Source: Halobaculum litoreum
Lineage (GTDB): Archaea > Halobacteriota > Halobacteria > Halobacteriales > Haloferacaceae
Assembly (NCBI RefSeq): GCF_030127125.1
Contig: NZ_CP126156.1
Coordinates: 744,001 to 808,000, forward strand
Reading direction: 5' to 3'
DNA: 64,000 nucleotides
Part shown: positions 37,104 to 46,101 of the stretch, in pieces
Position numbering within the stretch: the stretch's first letter is position 1
Layout: the number at the start of each line of letters is the position of its first letter
Made by a program: the position numbers and the translations under genes
The notes under the pieces: generated by a model
Databases searched by the model: none
Seen by the model: the letters and a program-made list of their open reading frames with translations, nothing else
Told to the model about the DNA's origin: nothing

Positions 37104-39005
37104 CTACTCCACGGTCCGCTCGTGGACCCGGATCCCCTTCTCCGCGAGGTGGTTCATCTGCCGCTGGGCGAAGTCCTCCTCGCTGGTGCCGCGCGTCGCG
37201 AGCACGTACACGAGCGCGGAGCCGGCGGGCCGCATCGTCCGCCCCGCGCGCTGGGCGCCCTGCCGGCGGCTCCCTCCGAGGCCGGAGGCGACGACGGCGA
37301 GTTCGGCGTTCGGGAGGTCGATCCCCTCGTCGGCGATGCGCGAGACGACGAGCGTGCGGTGCTGGCCCTGGCGGAACTCCTCGAACAGCCGCTGGCGGAC
37401 GTGGTGGCGCGTCTCCCCGGAGACGAACGGGACGCCCAACTCGGCGGCGAGCGCCTCGCCCTGGTCGAGGTAGTCGACGAACACAAGCGCCCGCGCGTCG
37501 CCGTGTTGTCGGCGGAGGCGGCGCACCTCCTCGGCCTTCGCGGGGTTGCGCGCGGCGGCCATGTGGCGCTCGCGCCCGTCCGCGCTGGCCCACTCGTTGC
37601 GCGCGTCGTCGTCGCGCCACGGCACGTACCGGATCTCGACCTCCGGCTCCTGCACGAAGCCGGCGTCGAACAGCGCCCCCCAGTCGGTGCCGATCGGCGG
37701 GCCGATCAGCGTGAAGATCTCCTCCTCGTTGTCGTCCTCGCGGACCGGGGTCGCGGACAGGCCGAGTCGGTGTTTGCTCTGGAGGTCCGCCGACCGGCGG
37801 TACACGTCGGCCGGGATGTGCTGGCACTCGTCGTACACGATCAGCCCCCACTCCCGGGAGTCGAACAGCGAACGGTGGCGGTCCATCCCGGCGGTCTGGT
37901 ACGTCGCGATCGTCACCGGGCGGATCGCCTTCTCGCCGCCGTGGTACTCGCCGATCCGGTCCTCGTCGAGGTCGGTGTGCGCGAGGATCTCCGTCTTCCA
38001 CTGGCCCGCCAACTCGCGGGAGGGGACGAGAATCAGCGTCTCGCCGCCGACCGCCTCCAGCGCGCCCAGCGCCGCGACGGTCTTGCCCGAGCCGGGCGGC
38101 GCGACGAACACGCCGGCGCGCTGCTCGGCGAAGCGCTCGACCCAGTCGGCCTGGTACGCGCGCAGGTCCGTCTCGAGGGTCACGTCGAGCGGCTCGCCCG
38201 ACTCCAGGTCGCGGCGGTCGACGACGGGGTAGCCCGCCTCGTACAGCACCCGCTTCAGGCGGCCGATCGCCTCGTCGTTCACCCACGAGGCGGTGTCGGA
38301 GAGATCCGCCTGCAACACCGACGCGTCGAGCTTCTGGCGGGCGACGTTGCCCATCAGCTCCTCGCGGTCGGCCTCCAACACGGTGTAGCCGTCCTCGTGG
38401 GTCCGCAGGCGGAACTGGCGCGCCCGTTTCCACTGGTTCTCCACCCACTCCTCGAGGTGGGGCGAGCGCCGCGGCAGCACCGAGCGCATCCGCGCCAACA
38501 GCTCGCCGAACTCCTCGAACGGCGCCGCCCAGACGTCCTCCTGCCGGATCTCGTAGAGGTAGCCGCGGGTCCCGGGCTCGGTCCCCGTCGAGTCGACGAG
38601 GTGGGCGAAGTCCGCCAGCATCGCCCGGGTGTACTGGGTCGGCTGGTCGACGACGACCTGCCGCCGGGAGGGGAACAGCACGACCCGCTCGCGCTCTGCG
38701 AGGTCGCCCCACGAGTTCGGGTAGTAGACGATGGGGTCCGAGGCGACGTCGAGCCGGTCGACCGTCCCCGCGTCGACGAGCGCGTCCAACTGCTCGCGAG
38801 CGGCACCCTGCTCGCGCTCCGTCTCGCGGGCCACGTCGCTGGCCGTCACGACCGGCCGCTCGGTCGCCTCGACGGCGTCGTAGAACCGGTCGATCGTCAG
38901 GGACGGCGCGTCGTGCGCCGCGTCGTCGCCCGCCGCGCCCGGCGTCGCGTCGGCGGCCTCGTCCGCGTCGTCGGCGTCGGGGGCGGGGGCGTCGTCGTCC
39001 GTCAT
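37104..39005 (-). CDS. XPB/Rad25-type DNA helicase
   Basis: This encodes 633 aa. An acidic 40-residue tail starts the protein. Residues about 45-280 are N-terminal modules including a winged-helix-like stretch. The SF2 motor has Walker A APPGSGKT (about 302-309), the DExH box VYDECQH, SATPVREDDNEEE with the XPB RED motif, and RQGAQRAGRTMRP (motif VI). XPB helicases open DNA in transcription initiation and nucleotide excision repair. In archaea they usually pair with the nuclease Bax1, whose gene is not next to it here. Confidence 0.93.
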   Translation of the reverse strand: MTDDDAPAPDADDADEAADATPGAAGDDAAHDAPSLTIDRFYDAVEATERPVVTASDVARETEREQGAAREQLDALVDAGTVDRLDVASDPIVYYPNSWGDLAERERVVLFPSRRQVVVDQPTQYTRAMLADFAHLVDSTGTEPGTRGYLYEIRQEDVWAAPFEEFGELLARMRSVLPRRSPHLEEWVENQWKRARQFRLRTHEDGYTVLEADREELMGNVARQKLDASVLQADLSDTASWVNDEAIGRLKRVLYEAGYPVVDRRDLESGEPLDVTLETDLRAYQADWVERFAEQRAGVFVAPPGSGKTVAALGALEAVGGETLILVPSRELAGQWKTEILAHTDLDEDRIGEYHGGEKAIRPVTIATYQTAGMDRHRSLFDSREWGLIVYDECQHIPADVYRRSADLQSKHRLGLSATPVREDDNEEEIFTLIGPPIGTDWGALFDAGFVQEPEVEIRYVPWRDDDARNEWASADGRERHMAAARNPAKAEEVRRLRRQHGDARALVFVDYLDQGEALAAELGVPFVSGETRHHVRQRLFEEFRQGQHRTLVVSRIADEGIDLPNAELAVVASGLGGSRRQGAQRAGRTMRPAGSALVYVLATRGTSEEDFAQRQMNHLAEKGIRVHERTVE

Positions 39006-39119
39006 CGACGGGGCGTACGCGGCCGCCGGGTAAATGGCCGCCGTTCGTCCCGGCGCCGCGCCGGCGGCGCCCGGTCACCCCGCGCAAGCGACTTGACCCC
39101 ACGGCCCCTACGTCGGGCG

Positions 39120-39871
39120 ATGACGACGCGGCTCCTCGACGCCGGCGCCGACGCCATGCGCGAACGCGGGTACGACGTGTCCTACCCCGACAGCGGCGCC
39201 GAACCGCCGGCGGTCGCCGTCCCCGGCGACGGCGCGGACGCGCCGTTCGGCGACCCCGTCGAGACCGCGCTCGACCCGCTGGCGGACGCCGACCCGACGA
39301 CGGTGCTCTCGCGGCTGTGGACGAACCGGAACCACGACCGCGCGACCCTGTTCGTCGTCGACGACCGCGCGACCGCCGACGCCGTCGCGGACCTCCTCGC
39401 GCCCCCGCTGGGCGTCGTTTCCGCCGACGAGCAGGGCCGGCGCGTGTTCTTCGACGGGCCGGACCGCGTCCCGCTCGCGGAGGGCGGGTACGCCGCGGTG
39501 CCGGCCGGCGACGCCGTCGAGTGGCGCGAGAGCGGCGAGGGGGAGACGTTCCGGCTGGAACTGCGTGCCGACGACGGGACGGTGCTGGGCGCCCTCGACG
39601 GCGTCGGCGCGCTCGACTGCCCGCCGCGCGCGACGTTCCCGTACGGGTACGAGCGCGACGCCGACAAGCGGATCCGCGTGTTCGACTTCCGTGGCCGCCC
39701 CGTCGAGACGTTCCCGGGCGTCAAGGCGATGCGCGCGGGCGGCTTCGCGCCGGTCGCCGCGCCGCTGGTGCCCGAGCACATGCTCGACGGGGACGTCGAC
39801 GGCTGGTGGGGGTGCTCGTCGCCGCCGACGGCGCCGTCGTCTCCGCCCCGGCCGACTCCGCCGAGCGGTGA
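39120..39871 (+). pseudogene. Conserved hypothetical protein with a single-base frameshift near its end
   Basis: The reading frame starts at ATG 39120 (MTTRLLDAGADAMRERGYDVSYPD) and is well formed to VDGWWG. There a run of five G at 39808-39812 needs a sixth base to continue as VLVAADGAVVSAPADSAER to the stop at 39871. As printed, the frame instead runs on through a Pro/Ser-rich nonsense tail to 40346. Repaired length is 250 aa. The family is not recognised; WTNRNHDRATLFVVDDRATADAV is the best-ordered block. It begins 115 bp from the divergent XPB gene. Confidence 0.72.
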
Positions 39872-39916
39872 GGGCGGCGGCCGCGGTCGCGGACCGCCGC
39901 GAGCGCCGGCGGGCGG

Positions 39917-40549
39917 TTACCGGTCGTCGCAGGGGAGTTCGCACAGTTCGCGCTTCGAGCGGAAGCGTGCGCCGCAGTCGGCACACTCGACGTGCCCCTC
40001 GCCGGCGGCGGTGCGGACGCGGTGGCCGCCGACCGCGAACGGGCGCGCGACGACCCGCGGACGGATCCGGCCCGGGATCTGTCGGTCCTTGTGCTCCGAC
40101 AGGTCCGCGCGGAGCCGGATCGTGTGGACGTCGTGCTCGCTCCACCGGTCCGACGCCAGCGCCGTCTCCCAGTCGTCGACCTCCGTCCAGCCGGTGACGA
40201 GCACCGGCGACGGGGTCTCCGTGTCGCCCACGACGACGACGAACCGGACGCCGTCGCGGACGACCGCGAACCGCCAGCCGTCGGTCGAGTTCCAGCGGAG
40301 CTGGCCGTTCCTGATGGCGTCGCCCGCGACGGGGAGGGTGATGTAGCGGCCCTGCTGGCGGAGGCGGTGTCTGAAGTGGTCGGTCTGCGCGTACAGCCCC
40401 GGGTCGCGTTCGGGAGGGGTGGAGACGTCTCGTCCCCGTTCGGGGGTGCCGGGCGAGCGGGTCCGAGCCCGGGTGTTCGTGTACGAGCCGCCGCGACCGG
40501 TGTGCGCCGACGCCGGGGCGGCGTCGGCGGCGCCCTGTCGGGAAGCCAC
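39917..40549 (-). CDS. Unknown protein with C-terminal zinc-finger-like cysteines
   Basis: This encodes 210 aa from GTG 40549, chosen because a TATATA box lies at 40575-40580, about 27 nt upstream. The first 65 residues are low-complexity and basic. The core FRHRLRQQGRYITLPVAGDAIRNGQLRW and WRFAVVRDGVRFVVVVGDTE looks like a beta-rich domain. The tail VECADCGARFRSKRELCELPCDD has four cysteines in a zinc-finger arrangement. No family is recognised. It is convergent with the frameshifted gene to its left. Confidence 0.7.
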   Translation of the reverse strand: MASRQGAADAAPASAHTGRGGSYTNTRARTRSPGTPERGRDVSTPPERDPGLYAQTDHFRHRLRQQGRYITLPVAGDAIRNGQLRWNSTDGWRFAVVRDGVRFVVVVGDTETPSPVLVTGWTEVDDWETALASDRWSEHDVHTIRLRADLSEHKDRQIPGRIRPRVVARPFAVGGHRVRTAAGEGHVECADCGARFRSKRELCELPCDDR

Positions 40550-40686
40550 TATGGTACCGAGTGTGTGTCCGGAGTATATACCTGTTTCCCCGGTAGTGAC
40601 ACCCGTGCCACGCGGAGGCACGGACGGCCGGTCCTACCGGGTCGCCGCGGGCGCTCGATCGGGGAGCCGATCCGGGACCGGCGACC

Positions 40687-41247
40687 CTACCCGAGCAGGC
40701 CGAGCGCCTCGATGCGGTCGACGATCTCCTCGACGGCCTCCTCGGCGTCGTCGGTCCGTTTGCCGCCCGTGATGACGATCTTGCCCGAGCCGAACAGGAG
40801 GATCACCACGTCCGGCTCGTCCATGCGGTAGACGAGACCGGGGAACTGCTCCGGTTCGTACTCGACGTCCTCGAGGCCCAGGCCGATGGCGAGGGCGTTG
40901 AGGTTGAGCTGGTGGCCCAGGTCCGCCGACGAGACGATGTTCTGGACGGTGATGTCGGGGTCGTCCTCGACGGGGATCTTCAGCCCGCGGAGCTTCTCGA
41001 AGATGATCCCGAGCGCGTCGTGGACGTCGTCGATGCTCTTGGCGCCGGTGCAGACGATCTTCCCCGAGCGGAAGATGAGCGCGGCCGCCTTGGGGTTCTG
41101 CGTGCGGTACACCAGGCCGGGGAAGTTGTCCGGGTTGAAGTCGGCACCCGGGAGGTCCTCTGCCAGCGCTTCGAGGTCGAGCTCCTGCCCGATCCCCGTC
41201 GATGCTACAACGTTCTGAATCTCGATGGATTCTGCCGGGTCCGTCAT
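40687..41247 (-). CDS. tbp: TATA-box-binding protein
   Basis: This encodes 186 aa. The two symmetric TBP repeats are clear: IEIQNVVASTGIGQELDLEALA...FPGLVYRTQNPKAAALIFRSGKIVCTGAK, and ITVQNIVSSADLGHQLNLNALA...FPGLVYRMDEPDVVILLFGSGKIVITGGK. It is the general transcription factor that recruits TFB and RNA polymerase. Haloarchaea often have several TBPs; this one has the standard length and is preceded by an unusually strong double TATA region. Confidence 0.97.
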   Translation of the reverse strand: MTDPAESIEIQNVVASTGIGQELDLEALAEDLPGADFNPDNFPGLVYRTQNPKAAALIFRSGKIVCTGAKSIDDVHDALGIIFEKLRGLKIPVEDDPDITVQNIVSSADLGHQLNLNALAIGLGLEDVEYEPEQFPGLVYRMDEPDVVILLFGSGKIVITGGKRTDDAEEAVEEIVDRIEALGLLG

Positions 41248-41270
41248 GCGTCGTCGTTCCTCACTCTCCC

Positions 41271-41294
41271 TTTATAAACCGACAGGTTATAAAG
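41271..41294 (-). promoter_or_regulatory. Double TATA region before tbp
   Basis: TTTATAAA at 41271-41278 is centred about 28 nt before the tbp start and is an almost perfect archaeal TATA box. A second one, GGTTATAAA, lies at 41286-41294. The two form a near-perfect inverted repeat TTTATAAACC-GACA-GGTTATAAA. They could serve divergent initiation, or autoregulation by TBP itself. Confidence 0.65.
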
Positions 41295-41347
41295 CCGGGT
41301 GTCTCGGTGGTCGCCCGCTCCCGGTCGGATCGGCGCTCGGGGGTCGT

Positions 41348-41775
41348 TCACCGACGGTCGGCCAGCGCCCGCTCGACCGCGGCCCGCCCACACCCCGCGA
41401 GCGAGGCCGCTCGGGCCGGTGACACGTCGAATCGCTCACACGCGACGGCCGCGCCGACCGCCGCCGGCGCGTGTCCCGACCCCCGGACCCGTCGTCCGGC
41501 CCGCCCGCGACCGGGGTCGTGCGCGGGGTCGGCGCCGTCGGAGGGGCGGACGGGGACGCGCCGAAGGCCGGGTCGCGCTCGCGGAGGCCGACCCACGAGA
41601 CGAGCGTCGTGGACAGCGCGGTGAGAGCCGGGTCCTCGCCGGCGGCCGCGCGCAGCGGGTCGAGCGCGCCGACCAGCGCGAGCGCGCGACGCGACTCGCC
41701 GGCGGTCAGCGCGTGTTCGATCGCGGCGTCCTGCACCGCCTCCACGGGCCGGTCCGGGTCCCTCTGCCCTGCCAT
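41348..41775 (-). pseudogene. Small conserved haloarchaeal protein with a single-base frameshift
   Basis: The N-terminal half starts at ATG 41775 (MAGQRDPDRPVEAVQDAAIEHALTAGESRRALALV) and is followed by ALTALSTTLVSWVGLRERDPAFG and a low-complexity linker. In the linker a run of five C at 41480-41484 must gain one base to reach the frame reading AVACERFDVSPARAASLAGCGRAAVERALADRR, which stops at 41348. Repaired length is 142 aa. Both halves look protein-like and fit one helical domain each. The function is unknown. Confidence 0.65.
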
Positions 41776-41841
41776 CGACCCCGCTACGGGGCCCAGCCTC
41801 AAAACTCCGCCATCACTTGCGATACTTCCCCCAGTAAATTT

Positions 41842-42723
41842 ATGTCGGATCCGGCGTCACGTCTGTTCGATATGGCTGCAGAGGGGATCGAGCGACCGGT
41901 CGGGGCCCTACACGCCGACACGACCTCGCTCGCGGACGCGGCGTCCGTCGCCGGCGGCGATCACGTCGCGTTGATCGCGGACGGGTCGGTCGACGAGTGG
42001 CACGGGGCGGTGACCGGGTCGAACGGCGACGGGCCGCGGCGGTCCTACCTCGTCAGCGTCGACGACACCGTGCGCGGGGCGGCCGCGGCGGCCCCCGGAG
42101 CGGACGGGCGCGCCGTCGGCGGCGGCGTCGTGCTGGCGACCGCCGAGGGACCGATGCCCGACCTCGTCGGCTACCTCCGCGAGGTGCTCGAGGAGACGGT
42201 CACGGGGGACGCCGGCTCCGTGGTCGTCGACGACCTCGGGGCGGTGCTGCCTGCGGACGCGGACCCGGTCGCCGCGGTCGACGACCTGCTCGCCCTCGCG
42301 GCGGAGTTCGGCGTCGAGTTCCACGCGCGCGTCGGCGGCGACGGCGAGGCGGTGTCGGCGCTGGCGCGCCGCCTCCCCGGCGCGGACGCCGCCGCGGACC
42401 GCGCCCTCGCCGAGCGGCTCGTGGCGCACCTGCGCGAGACCGACCCGACGAACTTCGGCTACCTCCGGCGCCACTGGACGGAGGCGCGCCGCGGACTCAC
42501 CGCCGTCGGGATGACGTACCCGCAGTCGAAGCAGGTCCACGCCGCCATCCCCGACCCCGAGACGACGCCGCGGACGCTCGGGGCGGCGCTGCAGGCGCTG
42601 GTGAAGCTCGGCGCGCTCGGCGTCTGGGGCGACACCGTCGCCGCGAACCGCTACGACCTCACCGGTCACGACCCGGCCCGCGTCGACGCCGTCGGCGCGG
42701 TGCTCGACGACGCCGACGACTGA
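41842..42723 (+). CDS. Haloarchaeal protein with predicted C-terminal winged helix, unknown role
   Basis: The frame gives 293 aa from ATG 41842. AATTTATG at 41837-41844 resembles a TATA box lying about 28 nt before the ATG at 41872 (MAAEGIERPVGALHAD), so the shorter form of 283 aa may be the true leaderless product. The N-terminal 170 residues look like an alpha/beta domain with hydrophobic strands (GDHVALIADGS, GSVVVDDLGAVL). The C-terminal 90 (LRETDPTNFGYLRRHWTEARRGL...GAALQALVKLGALGVWGDTVAANRYDLT) look like a winged helix. A regulator is possible; the family is not identified. Confidence 0.72.
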   Translation: MSDPASRLFDMAAEGIERPVGALHADTTSLADAASVAGGDHVALIADGSVDEWHGAVTGSNGDGPRRSYLVSVDDTVRGAAAAAPGADGRAVGGGVVLATAEGPMPDLVGYLREVLEETVTGDAGSVVVDDLGAVLPADADPVAAVDDLLALAAEFGVEFHARVGGDGEAVSALARRLPGADAAADRALAERLVAHLRETDPTNFGYLRRHWTEARRGLTAVGMTYPQSKQVHAAIPDPETTPRTLGAALQALVKLGALGVWGDTVAANRYDLTGHDPARVDAVGAVLDDADD

Positions 42724-42804
42724 CGCGCCCGCGGCGCACCACCGGTCGTCCCCTCGCTTCTCGCGCCCGTTCCCCGTCGCCGGAGGGCCGCCCTCGCCCG
42801 TCGG

Positions 42805-43086
42805 TCACTCCTCGGGCGGCGCCAACGTGTGCGCGACCACCTCGCCGTCGGGTCGCATCGTGACCGTGCCGAGCGTGACCGTCTCGTCGACGGCGGCGGT
42901 CCGGGCGACCGCGCGGAGCGTCTCGCGCTGGTCGAGCGTCTCCCACGTCACCCGCTCGATGCGCCGCTGGAACTCGTCGGGGTCGTCCCACCCCGAGTCG
43001 ATGTCCGAGGGGACGTGGACGACGAACCGGAACTCGTCGTCGGCGACGTGGATCCCGACCCCGAACGTGTCGCCGTCGTCGCTCAT
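42805..43086 (-). CDS. Small conserved acidic protein, unknown function
   Basis: This encodes 93 aa from ATG 43086 (MSDDGDTFGVGIHVADDEFRFVVHVP). The frame is open upstream, but that part is Ser/Arg-rich and overlaps the promoter of the divergent MoaD-like gene. Predicted secondary structure alternates strands and helices (RIERVTWETLDQRETLRAVARTAAV, then VTLGTVTMRPDGEVVAHTL). No motif is recognised. Confidence 0.65.
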   Translation of the reverse strand: MSDDGDTFGVGIHVADDEFRFVVHVPSDIDSGWDDPDEFQRRIERVTWETLDQRETLRAVARTAAVDETVTLGTVTMRPDGEVVAHTLAPPEE

Positions 43087-43171
43087 GGTCGCGCTACTGG
43101 ACGGGCGCGCAAGAGTCCGTCGGGCCGGCCGCGGTGGGAAATTACAAGCCGCCGAGGACGAACCCCCCGAC

Positions 43172-43459
43172 GTGACGATCGAAGTCGAGTGTCGGCTGTT
43201 CGGCCCCTTCCGCGAGGACGCCGGGGTCGACGCGGTGGTCCGCGAGACGACCGCGACCACGGTCGGCGGCCTGCTCCGCGAACTCGAGCGCGACTACCCC
43301 GCGCTCGCCGGGCGGCTCGTCGACGAGGCCGCCGGCACCACCGCCGGCTCGACGGTGGTGACGAAGGCGAAGAAGAACGTCCGCCACCTCGACGGCCTCG
43401 ACACGCCGCTCACGGACGGCGACGTGATCCGGCTCGTCCCGTCGGTGTACGGCGGGTGA
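43172..43459 (+). CDS. MoaD/ThiS-type ubiquitin-like small modifier protein
   Basis: This encodes 95 aa from GTG 43172. The beta-grasp fold is visible: VECRLFGPFREDAGVD, TTVGGLLRELERDYPALAGRLVD, then a loop and DGDVIRLVPSVYGG. The C-terminal Gly-Gly is the site adenylated by an E1-like enzyme. Relatives either give sulfur to molybdopterin/tungstopterin or act as SAMP protein tags. Its neighbour is a tungsten-type oxidoreductase in convergent orientation, so a role in that enzyme's pterin cofactor is plausible. Confidence 0.87.
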   Translation: MTIEVECRLFGPFREDAGVDAVVRETTATTVGGLLRELERDYPALAGRLVDEAAGTTAGSTVVTKAKKNVRHLDGLDTPLTDGDVIRLVPSVYGG

Positions 43460-43513
43460 GGCGCGGGCCCGCGGACGGTCGGCGGGGCGTCGCTCCCCGC
43501 CCCCGTCTCGGTC

Positions 43514-45221
43514 TCAGTCGTCGGCGACGGCCCCGTACCCCACCGCCGTCTCGGTCGGCGAGTCGAGGGCGTCGTCGGGGACGGTACCGTCGGCGTTCCA
43601 CCCGCGCGCCGCGTAGTACTCCTGGAGGGCCGCCTCCAGGTCCGGCACCTCGTCGTCGTAGGGGAGGCGGTCGTCCGCGACGTCTTTCCCGCGACGGTTG
43701 TTGAAGTGGCGCTCGCGCGCGACGACGCGGGCACCGATCTCCAGCAGGTGTTCGTAGTCGGTCTCCAGCAGCGCGGCGAGGCGGTCGTCGGTGACGTAGT
43801 CCCCCGCGAACGCGCAGACGACGCCCGAGTCGCGGATCACGTTGCGGTTCTCCTCGTGGACCAGCCGCTCCGCCTTCCCGAGGGTGCCCTCCGGGTCCAA
43901 CTCGCCCGAGTACTCCAAACCGAGCATCCCGGCGTACATGTGGTCGGCGCCGCGGTTCGCGACCGCGTAGCTGAGCCCTTGGCCGTGGAGGACGCGCCCG
44001 TCGTGGGCGGCGAACTCCATCCCCTTCACCGTGTAGTCGGTCACGCCGAGTTCCTCGTGGGCGCGGTGAACGCCCTCCGCGAGCAGGTCGCCGCGGTCGG
44101 TCTCCCGCGTCGCGATCTCGCGGAGCACCTCGCGGGCCAACGCGGCGTTGCCGAACTCGTCTTCGGCCTTGAGGTAGGCGGCGACGGTGACGCCCGCGGA
44201 GATGGTGTCCATCCCGAGTTCGTCGCACAGCTCGTTGGCCTCCATCACGTCGACGATGTCGCCCACGCCCTGACACGAGCCGAACGAGTAGACGGTCTCG
44301 AACTCCGGCCCCTCCGTCTCGACGCCGCGCTCCTCGTCGCGCGTGGGGAGCTTGCAGGCGTAGGCGCACTGCGAGCAGGCGCCCCGCTTGTACTTCTTCT
44401 CCTCGACGGCGTTGCCGCCGATGGCGGCCGCCGACTCGAACTCGTACTCGTCGAAGTAGCGGGTCGGCAGCGCGAAGTTGTCGTTGATGAACTCCGTGCC
44501 GCCGGTGGTCCCCTGTCGCTTCATGCGGTCGTCGGAGGTGGCCGCCTCCCGGTGGACGTCCGCTGCCGGGGGGGTTCGCCACCTCGACGTCCGGCCGGGC
44601 GCTCCCGTCGCCCGCGAAGGTGACGCACTTGACGTTCTTGCTCCCGAGCACCGCGCCGAGGCCGCCGCGGCCGAACGCCCGCGAGTCGAACGTCATCACC
44701 GAGGCGAAGCGCACGAGGTTCTCGCCGGCCGGGCCGACCGCGATGCAGTCTTCGGGGCCGAGGTCGTGTTCGTCGGCCACGTACTCCGACACCGCGGACA
44801 CCTCCGCGCCCGCGAGGTCGGGGACGGCTTCGAACTCAACGCCGTCGTCGCGGACGTGGACCGCGAGCGGCTCGTCGCTCGCGCCGACGAACTCGACGAC
44901 CGAGTAGCCCGTGTCGGCGAAGTTGCGCGAGAGGTAGCCGCCGGCGTTCGTGGAGGCGAGCCCGTCGGTCAGCGGCGACAGCGCGGTCATGTTCATCCGC
45001 CCCGTGAAGCTCATCCGGCTCAGCTGGAGCGGTCCCGTCGAGAGGTACGCGCGGTTCTCCGGGCCGAACGGGTCGGCGTCGGTCGGGATGCGCTCGTGTG
45101 CCAGCGCCGTCGCGGCCGCCCGGCCGCCGATGAACTCCGCGAGCGTCTCCGAGATGTCCGTCTCCTCGACGGTTCGGTCGGTCACGTCGACCGTCAGGAG
45201 CGGTCCCTTCGCGGTGAGCAT
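43514..45221 (-). pseudogene. Aldehyde ferredoxin oxidoreductase with a single-base frameshift
   Basis: The N-terminal half from ATG 45221 reads MLTAKGPLLTVDVTDRTVEE, then YLSTGPLQLSRMSFTGRMNMTALSP and GRGGLGAVLGSKNVKCV, the N-terminal tungstopterin domain. In VEVANPP a run of seven G (plus strand 44568-44574; six expected) shifts the frame. The rest continues as MKRQGTTGGTEFINDN...CSQCAYACKLPTRD (cluster Cys) to the stop at 43514. Repaired length is 568 aa, normal for AOR. It would oxidise aldehydes with ferredoxin as acceptor. All motifs survive, so this may be a sequence error. Confidence 0.87.
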
Positions 45222-45279
45222 ACCGACTCCTTCGAGTCGCCCGTGAAAACCGTGTCCACTACCGACCGCCCCGCCCGCC

Positions 45280-45579
45280 TCAGATCGTGTCGGTCGGGCC
45301 GTGTTCGGCCGCCATCCGGGTCGCCTCCGTCGCGTACCGCTCGCGGTCCTCGTCGTCGACGGCGCCCAACTGGTCGCGCGCGACCACCATCGACACGGGC
45401 GTCTCGCGCTGGTCGGCGAAACTCGTCAGCGCGCGCTCCTTGCGGACGTACCGCTCGCCGTCCGTCGTGGCGTACACGAGGATGATCAGGTTCAGCTCGT
45501 CGTCGCCGTAGGTGCGCTCCGCGAGCCACACCCGCTCCTCGTCCGCCGCGACCCTCGCGGCGTCGCGTTCGGTGCTCAT
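45280..45579 (-). CDS. Small conserved haloarchaeal protein, unknown function
   Basis: This encodes 99 aa from ATG 45579 (MSTERDAARVAADEERVWLAER). The middle is beta-like (DDELNLIILVYATTDGERYVRKERALTSF) and the end is helical and acidic. No catalytic pattern is evident. The nine-residue upstream extension is not needed. It stands between the AOR gene and another small gene on the same strand. Confidence 0.65.
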   Translation of the reverse strand: MSTERDAARVAADEERVWLAERTYGDDELNLIILVYATTDGERYVRKERALTSFADQRETPVSMVVARDQLGAVDDEDRERYATEATRMAAEHGPTDTI

Positions 45580-45637
45580 GGTCGGATCTACCCGGCGGTC
45601 GGGCAAAAGGACACGGCCGGGTCCCGGCTCCCGGGAG

Positions 45638-45886
45638 TCAGCGACGCTTCGGGACGGCGACCACGCGGGCGTCCGTCCCGTTCGAGCGCGGCGGCGTCAC
45701 CCACAGCCACGCGGCGTCCGCGCGACGCTGCAGGTCGTCGAGGTCGTCGACGCTCACCTGCCAGATGTTCCGGTACGCCGTCGTCGCGAGGTCGCTCGCG
45801 ACGCGGATCCGCGCCCCCTCGACGACGGGGTCGTCGCCGGCGTTCGGTCCGCGTCGCTGCCCGTCGATCTCGAACTCGATCTCCAT
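45638..45886 (-). CDS. Small conserved protein, unknown function
   Basis: This encodes 82 aa from ATG 45886 (MEIEFEIDGQRRGPNAGDD). It looks like a compact beta domain with conserved aromatic positions (TTAYRNIWQVSVDDL, AAWLWVTPP). A GATAAACG element on the minus strand at about 45940-45947 could be its TATA box, leaving a leader of about 30-50 nt. The 215 bp up to the MATE gene show nothing else. Confidence 0.62.
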   Translation of the reverse strand: MEIEFEIDGQRRGPNAGDDPVVEGARIRVASDLATTAYRNIWQVSVDDLDDLQRRADAAWLWVTPPRSNGTDARVVAVPKRR

Positions 45887-46101
45887 CCCACATCTACGCC
45901 GGCGAACGACATCTCCGTATCGGCGCGTCGTCCGCGAGCGTTTATCACCAAGAGGGAGACCACGCCCCGGGTGGCCTGACGGTCGACGCGGACCGAACGC
46001 GGGTGTGCGACGCCGCGGTCCGCGACCCTCCCCACCTGCCGTCGACGGAACGCAGGAGACGGCGTCGCCTGTCAGCCAGTCGGTGACGGTGAGCCGCGCC
46101 G

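Noticed and set aside
39872..40346. Read-through tail of the frame starting at 39120
   Set aside because: Pro/Ser/Arg-rich text overlapping the opposite gene; it arises from the missing G at 39808-39812.
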